From JBFMFR01 sp040752025 (GTDB taxonomy: Bacteria > Chloroflexota > Anaerolineae > Anaerolineales > UBA4823): DNA of 64,000 nucleotides. Below the pieces are notes generated by a model that saw only the letters and a list, made by a program, of their open reading frames with translations, made no database searches and was not told the origin of the DNA. Made by a program: the position numbers and the translations under genes. The number at the start of each line of letters is the position of its first letter. Positions within the stretch are counted from its first letter, which is position 1. Of the stretch, positions 7,597-14,722 are shown piece after piece. The stretch is from contig JBFMFR010000015.1 in assembly GCA_040752025.1 (NCBI GenBank), forward strand, positions 1 through 64,000, read 5' to 3'.

Positions 7597-8748
7597 TTAT
7601 AAGCCAAGTGAGCCGGTTTTCAACGCTTGAATGGCGGTAATCACTTGCGATTGTTCGTCTTCCTGTAAGCTGTTGTAGAAGGGCAGGCGCAGCAGGCGGT
7701 CGCTGATGTCTTCGGTGACCGGGCAGTCGCCGGGCTGCCCACCGAAACGGCGGCCCATCTCGGAGATGTGCAGGGGCAGGTAGTGGAAGACGCTGAGGAT
7801 GCCCCTGGATTTGAGGTGGGCGATGAGGGCCTGACGGTGTTCCAGGGAGGGTAAAAGCAGGTAGAACATGTGGTAAGGCTGCTGGCAGGAGGCCGGCACG
7901 CAGGGCAGGCTGACCTGGTTGGCCTGGGCCCATGCCTGCAATTCCTGGTTGTAACGCTCCCAGATGTGCTGGCGTTTGGTCTGAATGGACTGGGATCGTT
8001 CGAACTGGGCGTAGAGGAAACCGGCCAGGATATCGGAAGGCAGGTAGCTGGAGCCCATATCCACCCAGGTGTATTTGTCCACCTGGCCGCGGAAGAAACG
8101 GCTGCGGTTGGTGCCTTTTTCGCGCAGGATTTCGGCGCGCTCGACGTACTGCGGGTGGTTGATCAACAGGGCACCGCCCTCGCCGCAGGTGAAGTTCTTG
8201 GTCTCGTGGAAGCTCTGGGTGGCCAGGCTGCCGAAGGTGCCCAGCCAGCGGCCCTGGTATTTGCCGAGCAGGCCGTGAGCGTTGTCTTCGACGACAGGGA
8301 TGCCGTGGCGGTTGGCAATTTCCATGATGGCGTCCATCTCGCAGCCCACACCGGCGTAGTGAACGACAACGATGGCGCGGGTGCGGGGGGTGATCAGGCG
8401 CTCGAGCTGGCTCTCGTCCAGGTTGAGGGTGTCGGGGCGGATGTCGATGAAGACCGGCCGGGCACCTCGGATGACGAAGGCGTTGACGGTGGAGACGAAG
8501 GTGAAGGAGGGGATGATGACTTCATCGCCGGGCTGGAGGTCGAGCAAGAAGGCGGCCATCTCCAGGGCGTGGGTGCAGGAGGTGGTGAGCAGGGCCTTGG
8601 GCACGCCCAGGGTGTTCTCCAGCCAGGCATGGCATTTGCGGGAGAAGCTGCCATCGCCGGAAATATGGCCGGCGGTTACGGCTTGAGTGATGTATTCCAG
8701 CTCGTGGCCGGCCAGAGAGGGTTTATTGAAGGGAATGTGGATATCCAT
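7597..8748 (-). CDS. wecE: PLP-dependent sugar aminotransferase, WecE/RffA-like (DegT/DnrJ/EryC1)
   Basis: A 383-aa DegT-family enzyme. The closest named pattern is WecE, which converts dTDP-4-keto-6-deoxyglucose to dTDP-4-amino-4,6-dideoxygalactose. Motifs: IPFNKPSLAGHELEYI at the N-terminus, GDEVIIPSFTFVST, VVEDNAHGL (PLP ring-stacking and phosphate region), and FHETKNFTCGEGGAL with the PLP lysine K184. The stop lies 31 bp from the next gene. The acetyltransferase 17 bp upstream resembles WecD, supporting synthesis of an N-acetylated 4-amino sugar. No rmlA/rmlB genes are present in the window. Confidence 0.88.
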   Translation of the reverse strand: MDIHIPFNKPSLAGHELEYITQAVTAGHISGDGSFSRKCHAWLENTLGVPKALLTTSCTHALEMAAFLLDLQPGDEVIIPSFTFVSTVNAFVIRGARPVFIDIRPDTLNLDESQLERLITPRTRAIVVVHYAGVGCEMDAIMEIANRHGIPVVEDNAHGLLGKYQGRWLGTFGSLATQSFHETKNFTCGEGGALLINHPQYVERAEILREKGTNRSRFFRGQVDKYTWVDMGSSYLPSDILAGFLYAQFERSQSIQTKRQHIWERYNQELQAWAQANQVSLPCVPASCQQPYHMFYLLLPSLEHRQALIAHLKSRGILSVFHYLPLHISEMGRRFGGQPGDCPVTEDISDRLLRLPFYNSLQEDEQSQVITAIQALKTGSLGL

Positions 8749-8765
8749 AGGATGCTCGAATTGGT

Positions 8766-9524
8766 TCAGAACCACTTGTGATAATACAACTGGCAGGAGC
8801 GGGTGATGAAGCCGTTGCGCTGCACCATGCGCTGGGTGGGCACGTTGCGGCCCTGTGTGGCCAACCAGACGCGCTGCACGCCGTGCTGCACGTAGCGATC
8901 CAGGCCGCTGCGGAACAATTCCTGGCCGACGCCGGATTTGCGCGCCGAAATCCGCACACCGGTGAGCTCGTATTGGCCCTGGGTGGGATCGTTCTTGTCG
9001 ATCAGGCCAGTGATGTAGCCGACAACCTGGCCGTCTTTCTCGGCGGCGAGGGCGATGTCGGCGCCGCCAGCAGCCGCGCCCTGGCAGCTTTTTTTGATCC
9101 AGGTGGCGTAGTAGGCCTGCCATTTATCTTCTGAGAAGTGTGGGTCGAAGTAGAAGCGCGAGTCGACGTAGCTGGTGGCGGCAATCTCTTGCAGGATGGG
9201 CAGGTCTTCGGGGCGGATGTCGCGGATGAGCACATCTTCGGCGGCCTTGGGGCGGGTGAGGGGATCCCAGTCCTTGAGCGAGCGCTCCATGTTCAGGCGC
9301 ACTTCGACCAGGCGGAAGCCGTGATCTTCTGCCAGGCGGATGGTGTGGATGTCGTCAGCGACGGCCAGGAAGTACAGGCCCTGGATCTGGTGGGTTTCGC
9401 TCCAGGCGTAAACGGATTCCAGGATTTGAGCGTCCAGGCGATCGGCCTGGAGGCGGGCGATGCGGTAGCCGAAAAATTCGGTGTCCCATTGCAGGAGCTG
9501 GCAGGGTTCAAAAGGGGTGTTCAA
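8766..9524 (-). CDS. GNAT acetyltransferase, WecD/RffC-like
   Basis: A 252-aa protein with an N-terminal LLQWDTEFFGYRIARL signature seen in WecD/RffC (dTDP-fucosamine acetyltransferase) and a C-terminal GNAT fold. The acetyl-CoA loop is suggested by ARKSGVGQELFRSGLDRY, followed by VWLATQGRNVPTQRMVQRNGF. Its place directly upstream of the WecE-like gene supports acetylation of the 4-amino group of the sugar nucleotide made by that enzyme, as in Fuc4NAc synthesis. The exact sugar is inferred, not shown. Confidence 0.82.
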   Translation of the reverse strand: MNTPFEPCQLLQWDTEFFGYRIARLQADRLDAQILESVYAWSETHQIQGLYFLAVADDIHTIRLAEDHGFRLVEVRLNMERSLKDWDPLTRPKAAEDVLIRDIRPEDLPILQEIAATSYVDSRFYFDPHFSEDKWQAYYATWIKKSCQGAAAGGADIALAAEKDGQVVGYITGLIDKNDPTQGQYELTGVRISARKSGVGQELFRSGLDRYVQHGVQRVWLATQGRNVPTQRMVQRNGFITRSCQLYYHKWF

Positions 9525-9532
9525 GGGTATCT

Positions 9533-10561
9533 TTATGAGTCTCCTTGGGAGCTGGTTTGCAGGCTTTCGGGGCCGGCGTTGGCAGGAGTGTCTTGGGAGG
9601 CAAGGCCGGTTTGCTCGCGCACCACGTAGGTGGGCTGTTCCATCAAGCGGAAATGCATGCGCGCCAGGTATTCGCCGATGATGCCGAGGGCGAACAACTG
9701 CACACCGGAGAAGATCGAAATGATGGAGGCCAGGAAGGGGAAGCCGGGAACGCTGCCGCCCTGGATGATGTAGCGGCCGATGACGTAAATCAAAACCAGC
9801 AGGCCAAAGATGGCAAAACCGAAGCCCATCAGACTGGCAAGCTGCAAAGGCAGGATGGTGAAGCCGGTGATCATGTTCAGGCCGTGCCGGACGAGTCTGC
9901 GGAAGGTGTAATTGGAGTTGCCACTCTGGCGCAGGTGGTGTTCAACGGGGACGGCAGCGAAGCGCGAGGTGCCCCAGGTGAGCAGGGCGTCGAGCATGAC
10001 GAAGGGGCTCTGGTAGTTGCTGAACGCCTGGCGCAACTGCGTGCGCAGCAGGCGGTAGGGGCTGGCGTTGCGGGCGGTTTGCACGCCCATGGTGCTTTGC
10101 AAGGCCAGGCGGGTGAGGGTGGAGGCCAAGTTGCGCCACAGGCCGTGCTGCTGTCTGATGGGCGTGCCGTAGACAACATCGTAGCCTTTCTCCAGCTCGG
10201 TTAACAGGCGGGGAATTTCCTCGGGCGGGTTTTGCAGGTCATCATCCAGGGTGACGGAGATGGCGTAGCGGGCGGCGCGGATGCCGCACAGCAAAGCGTT
10301 GTGCTGCCCGTAGTTGCGCATCAGGTTGAGGCCGCGCACCCAGGCATGTTCCTGGCTGAGGGCGCAGATGGTTTCCCAACTGTGATCGCGACTGCCATCG
10401 TTGACCAGGATGACTTCGTAGGGCCGATCCTGGGAGGAGAGCACCGCTTCCAGGCGGGAAACCAGGCTGGGGAGGGTCGCCTGGCTATTGTAGACCGGGA
10501 CGACCGCCGAGATACCGTTGGGGAGATGGTCGAGTTGCATGCTGTTTACGGAAAGTGACAT
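9533..10561 (-). CDS. GT2 glycosyltransferase with two C-terminal TM helices
   Basis: A 342-aa polyprenol-phosphate-sugar-synthase-like GT2 enzyme. The GT-A fold has AVVPVYNSQATL, ILVNDGSRDHSW, the metal-binding VTLDDDLQNPPEE (DxD type) and YRLLRTQLRQAF. Two TM helices near the end (about 240-275 and 285-310) match ArnC/GtrB enzymes, which load a sugar onto undecaprenyl phosphate. It overlaps the end of the upstream GT-C-like gene by 16 bp; an alternative start at 10540 avoids the overlap. With two GT-C-like neighbours, a donor-plus-transferase surface glycosylation system is likely. Confidence 0.85.
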   Translation of the reverse strand: MSLSVNSMQLDHLPNGISAVVPVYNSQATLPSLVSRLEAVLSSQDRPYEVILVNDGSRDHSWETICALSQEHAWVRGLNLMRNYGQHNALLCGIRAARYAISVTLDDDLQNPPEEIPRLLTELEKGYDVVYGTPIRQQHGLWRNLASTLTRLALQSTMGVQTARNASPYRLLRTQLRQAFSNYQSPFVMLDALLTWGTSRFAAVPVEHHLRQSGNSNYTFRRLVRHGLNMITGFTILPLQLASLMGFGFAIFGLLVLIYVIGRYIIQGGSVPGFPFLASIISIFSGVQLFALGIIGEYLARMHFRLMEQPTYVVREQTGLASQDTPANAGPESLQTSSQGDS

Positions 10562-12600
10562 TCGAGATTCTGGTAAACCTGTTCCTGGGCATCCTGCCGG
10601 CCAGGGCTGGCTGGCAGTTCTTGCTCCAGATTGTACCAGGTCTGGCAGAGTAGATCGCGGGTTTTGTTGGAGGCCTGGTAAGCCTGGAGCGAAAGGCGGG
10701 CAGCCTGTTCCCACTGACCGGTGTGGGCATAGCCAACGAGGAAGGGCAGCAGTTCGGAGGCCGTCTCACGATTGAAGTTCTTTTTGAGCTTGAGCGCCTG
10801 ATCGGCGAGGACGGCAATCTGCTGCCAATCGCCGTACTGGCGGGCCAACTCGGCTTTCTCGAAGTAATAGCACCAGTCGTGAGGCGGCTCGGCGCCGAGG
10901 ATCTGGGTGGGCGGGGCGGCGCCAGGTTCGACTTGAGAGGAGATCAGGGATGGCTTGGAGAGCGGAAGCGCTTCGGGGATATACAGGGGCTTGTAGGGCC
11001 AGTGCTGATCGTTTTGCGGATCCAGAACTTTCAGGCAGCGGGGCGGGCGATGGAAGAGGACGATGGCCTGGTCGGTGGTGCCGTTGAAAGTGGCCAGGCG
11101 ATAGGGCTGCTGGATGGAAACTCCCGGCTCCAGGCTGGCGAGGGTATCGCCCAGGCGGGATTGAATATTGGCGACCAAGTAGGGCATATCCCCCTGGCGG
11201 TACTGGGGAGCGTACATCCAGATGAGCGGCGCGGTGAGCGAGTTGTCGCTCTCGTAATCGAAGGGCAGTTCAGAGGTGAGCAAGATAGTACCGGGCTGGA
11301 TATGCGGGGCGCGCCAGGCAAGCTGCCAGAAAAAAGATTTTTGCAGGAGCCAGTCCTGGCGAAAGGCCAGGGCAGACTGAAAATTAATGCCAGCGGCGAA
11401 GCCAACCAGCAGCCCCAGGGCGATGGCCTGGCGGGCGGGGTATTTCCTGGCTAACCAGGTCCCCAGGCCCACCAGCAATAGGGCCGCACCGGGCATCATC
11501 AGCAGGGTGAAGCGGTCCCAGGGGAAGAACAACTCGATGTGCACATTGGTGGCCCAGATGGGCCAACCGCCCAGAAGGAGGGCCAGGACGCCTGGGATAA
11601 GGTCGCTCCACTCCAGGGTGAAACGTTTTCCCGGCCAGGGAGGCGGTGGCACTTGCGGGTCGGTTTGAAAGAAGCGCAGGTAGAGGAATGAAAGCGCAGC
11701 CGCGCCAACAACCAGCGCCAGGTTGAGCAGGATCACGGGCAGTTCGAGATCCGGCGAGGGGATGAGTTTGTCCTTTTGAAACCAGACTCCAAAGGTGGTT
11801 TCCAGGATGTTTTGCAGGATGGTCAGCGCCATTGCGAAAATGGTGTGGATTGGATCCTGGCGCAGAGAAGCGAAGAGGGTGATTTCGCCGCGCGGGGTGA
11901 CGTGGAGGAACAGCCGCCAGACGATGAAAATGGCGATGATGAGGGCGTAGGGTGACCAGTGCAAGAGCGCTTTGCGGGAGCGGGCGGTGGAGGGGGCCGG
12001 CTGTTTTAGCAGCAGCCAAAGGATGAGTGGGCGCAGCAACTCCAGGCCGAAGAAATATTCGGACATGAACAAGGTCAGCCCGGCGGACAGGTAGGAAAGG
12101 ATGAGCAGGGGCGCCCGGCGGCGCGGGCAGCGGAAGGCCCAGGCCATGCTGCCCAGGGAGAGGAAGAACAGGGCGTAGACCAGGAAGGCGTTGCTGTAGG
12201 TGACGGAGATGTACTGCTGCGAGAAGCCGGGATAAATGGCGAAGAGCAAGGCTGCGGCAGCCGCCTGGCGCGGGCGGTCCGGCCAGATGCCGATCAGGGT
12301 CCAGAAGAAGGCCAGGCTGGTGAGCCAGCGAGCCAGGATACTGAAAGCCTGCCAGGCGAGGGCCGACTCGCCCAAAATGGGGGTGGTGAGCATGAAAACC
12401 CAGGCGAGCAGCGGCCGGTCGATGGCAAAACCTTCGCGAAAGCCGGCCGGGCCGAGGATATGCAGGAACCACATGGAAGGCCAGTCGTCCCAATAGAAGC
12501 CCAGGCGGCGGATGAGGGGGGCAAACCCCAACAGGCAGGCCAGCAATAAGGCGAGGGGGACTGATCTGGCGGTGAAACGAATTTTTTTCAAAATACCCAC
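10546..12600 (-). CDS. GT-C-like polytopic membrane protein with TPR-like tail (copy 2)
   Basis: A polytopic protein of about 684 aa. After TM1 the motif FYWDDWPSMWFL places acidic residues in the first outer loop, where GT-C transferases keep their catalytic Asp. About ten more hydrophobic helices follow. Residues from roughly 420 on are soluble, ending in a helical TPR-like tail beginning DWCYYFEKAELARQYGDW. It is clearly paralogous to the next gene upstream. The start is uncertain: GTG at 12600, TTG at 12591 (best aligned to the paralogue) or TTG at 12633. A TATAAT box lies just upstream. Function as a lipid-linked sugar transferase is inferred. Confidence 0.75.
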   Translation of the reverse strand: MGILKKIRFTARSVPLALLLACLLGFAPLIRRLGFYWDDWPSMWFLHILGPAGFREGFAIDRPLLAWVFMLTTPILGESALAWQAFSILARWLTSLAFFWTLIGIWPDRPRQAAAAALLFAIYPGFSQQYISVTYSNAFLVYALFFLSLGSMAWAFRCPRRRAPLLILSYLSAGLTLFMSEYFFGLELLRPLILWLLLKQPAPSTARSRKALLHWSPYALIIAIFIVWRLFLHVTPRGEITLFASLRQDPIHTIFAMALTILQNILETTFGVWFQKDKLIPSPDLELPVILLNLALVVGAAALSFLYLRFFQTDPQVPPPPWPGKRFTLEWSDLIPGVLALLLGGWPIWATNVHIELFFPWDRFTLLMMPGAALLLVGLGTWLARKYPARQAIALGLLVGFAAGINFQSALAFRQDWLLQKSFFWQLAWRAPHIQPGTILLTSELPFDYESDNSLTAPLIWMYAPQYRQGDMPYLVANIQSRLGDTLASLEPGVSIQQPYRLATFNGTTDQAIVLFHRPPRCLKVLDPQNDQHWPYKPLYIPEALPLSKPSLISSQVEPGAAPPTQILGAEPPHDWCYYFEKAELARQYGDWQQIAVLADQALKLKKNFNRETASELLPFLVGYAHTGQWEQAARLSLQAYQASNKTRDLLCQTWYNLEQELPASPGRQDAQEQVYQNLECHFP

Positions 12601-12647
12601 TTGCGAATCGATGCAGAAACTTGTTTTCGTCAATTATAGCGGTTGGC

Positions 12648-14678
12648 TCAGGGGGCGGGGCACTGCAAGGCGGCGCGGGCGTCTTGCAGCGCGGCCTGGC
12701 CCTGGGCGTCCAGTTCGGCAGCCGGGCGCAGGCGCTCCCACAGGGCGCACAGCACCGGCAGGTTGCTCTCGGAGACATCGAGGGCGCGCTGGGTCAGCGA
12801 GACGGCCTTGGTCCAGCGGCCGGTGCGGGCGAAGCCTTCGATGAACAGGGCCAGCTCGGCGGTATTGCGCCAGGCGAAGACCTGATCGGGATTGATGACC
12901 TGGCTGCCCAGTTCGGCGACTTGCTGCCAGTCGCCGGCCTGGCGGGCGAGGTCGGCTTTTTCGAAGTAGTAGCACCAATCGTGTTTCGGCTCGGGGCCGA
13001 AGAACTGCGTGACCAGGGGGTCGGGATTGCCTTCGGACGAGACCAGCTCGGGCCTGGAAAGCGGCAGGGCTTTGCGCACGAGGGAGGGCTTGTTGGGCGT
13101 GTACAGGTCGATGGAAGGCTCGACGATGCGCAGGCAATCGGGCGGCTGGTAGATGATCAACACAACCTGGGAGGTGTCCCCATGGAAGGGGGCGATGCGG
13201 AAAGTCTCATCGATAGGCTGGTCAGGCTCCAGGCTGGGCAGCCCGCCGCCCAGGCGCGACTCGATGTCGAAAAGCAGGTAGGCGAGCTGGAAGTCTGGCT
13301 GGTTTTGATTGGCGTAGATCCAGTTGAGCGGGGCGGTGAGGGAATTGTCGGTGGAATAGGTGAAGGGTAGTTTGGTGGTCAGCAGGGCGGTGCCGGGTTG
13401 GATGTGGGGGGCGCGCCAGGCTAACTGCCAGAAGAAGGCTTTTTGCGCCTGCCAGTCCTGCTGGTATCCCAGGGCGGTGCGAAAATGGGCGCCAGCTGCC
13501 AGGCCAGTGGCCAGGCTGATGACGAGCAGGCTGTGGGCGGGTTTGCTGGCCAGCAAGGCGACCAGGCCGGCGAAGATGAGCGAAACGCCGAGCATCATGG
13601 GCAGGGTAAAGCGGTCCCAGGGGAAGGCCAACTCCATGTGCAGCTCGGTGCTCCAGATGGGCAGCCCGCTGACGGCCAGGGCGAAGAGACCTACCAGGAT
13701 GGCCTGGAGGCCCCAGGAGCGTTTGGGGTAAACCACCTGGCTGGAGTTGCTCTCCTCTCCCAGAGCGGTGAGGAAGCGGTAAGCCAGCCAGGCCGTGACG
13801 AGGACGATGGCCAGAAAAGCCAGGAGCAGGCCAATATCCAGGCGCAAGAGTTTGGAAAAATCCAGGACGCGGGACCAGGCCAGCAGGCTGGCTTCGTACA
13901 TGTCCTGGAAGATGGTTTTGAACAGGGTACGCAGGGTGGCGAAGGGGCTGGCGAGGAGATGGTCGATGATGAGGACCTCGGCGCGGGGGGTGGGGTTGGC
14001 CAGCCTCCAGGCGACGAAGGCGATGAGCGGGAGGGTGTAGGGCAGCCAGGCGCGCAGCAAGCGCTGGCGCAGGCTGGCGGCGGTTGTCTCAGATTGAACC
14101 ATCCAGAGCAGGACGGGGCGGAGGAGTTCCAGGCCAACGTAGTATTCCAGGGTGATCATGCTGGCGGCCGAGGCGGCTAACGAAAGCAAGGTGAGGGGCC
14201 AGAAACGCCTGGGCTGGCGCTGCGCCAGGAGCATGGTGTACAATGAAAACAGGAAGAGCGCCAGGATGAGCAGGATGTGGCTGTAGGTGATGGGGATGTA
14301 CTGGTGGGTGAAGCCCGGATAGACGAGGAACAGGAAGGCGACCCAGGTGACCTGTTGGGGGTGATTGGGCCACAAGGCGCGCAGGGTGAGCCAGAGCATC
14401 AGGCCACCCAGGCAGCGCACCAGGATGCCGAAAATCTGCCAGGCGAACATCGAGTCGCCCAACAGGCCAGTGGTGAGGATGAAGAGCCAGCCCTGCACAG
14501 GGCGGTCGACGGAAAAGACCTGGGGGAAGACGGTGGGGCCCCAGTAGTTCAAGAACCACAGGGAGGGCCAGTCATCCCAATGGATGCCGAGAGCGGCGCT
14601 CAGGGGGGCATAACTGAGCAGGCTCAGGGCAAGCAGCGCCAGCGGGACGCTTTTTAGCGAGAGGTGGAAGCGTTTCAC
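12648..14678 (-). CDS. GT-C-like polytopic membrane protein with TPR-like tail (copy 1)
   Basis: A 676-aa paralogue of the downstream gene, alike over its whole length: IHWDDWPSLWFLNYWGP after TM1, AWRAPHIQPGT in the soluble part, and the tail DWCYYFEKADLARQAGDW. It has about 10-12 TM helices in the first 400 residues, then a luminal or extracellular domain and TPR-like helices. Position of the acidic loop motif and topology suggest a GT-C glycosyltransferase using a polyprenyl-phosphate sugar; no named family is certain. It begins 44 bp after the alaS stop. The tandem pair arose by duplication and has diverged strongly. Confidence 0.78.
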   Translation of the reverse strand: MKRFHLSLKSVPLALLALSLLSYAPLSAALGIHWDDWPSLWFLNYWGPTVFPQVFSVDRPVQGWLFILTTGLLGDSMFAWQIFGILVRCLGGLMLWLTLRALWPNHPQQVTWVAFLFLVYPGFTHQYIPITYSHILLILALFLFSLYTMLLAQRQPRRFWPLTLLSLAASAASMITLEYYVGLELLRPVLLWMVQSETTAASLRQRLLRAWLPYTLPLIAFVAWRLANPTPRAEVLIIDHLLASPFATLRTLFKTIFQDMYEASLLAWSRVLDFSKLLRLDIGLLLAFLAIVLVTAWLAYRFLTALGEESNSSQVVYPKRSWGLQAILVGLFALAVSGLPIWSTELHMELAFPWDRFTLPMMLGVSLIFAGLVALLASKPAHSLLVISLATGLAAGAHFRTALGYQQDWQAQKAFFWQLAWRAPHIQPGTALLTTKLPFTYSTDNSLTAPLNWIYANQNQPDFQLAYLLFDIESRLGGGLPSLEPDQPIDETFRIAPFHGDTSQVVLIIYQPPDCLRIVEPSIDLYTPNKPSLVRKALPLSRPELVSSEGNPDPLVTQFFGPEPKHDWCYYFEKADLARQAGDWQQVAELGSQVINPDQVFAWRNTAELALFIEGFARTGRWTKAVSLTQRALDVSESNLPVLCALWERLRPAAELDAQGQAALQDARAALQCPAP

Positions 14679-14722
14679 AGTCTGCCTGGTGTTCCTGGGG
14701 TGGCAGCGAGCTGCACTCCGGC

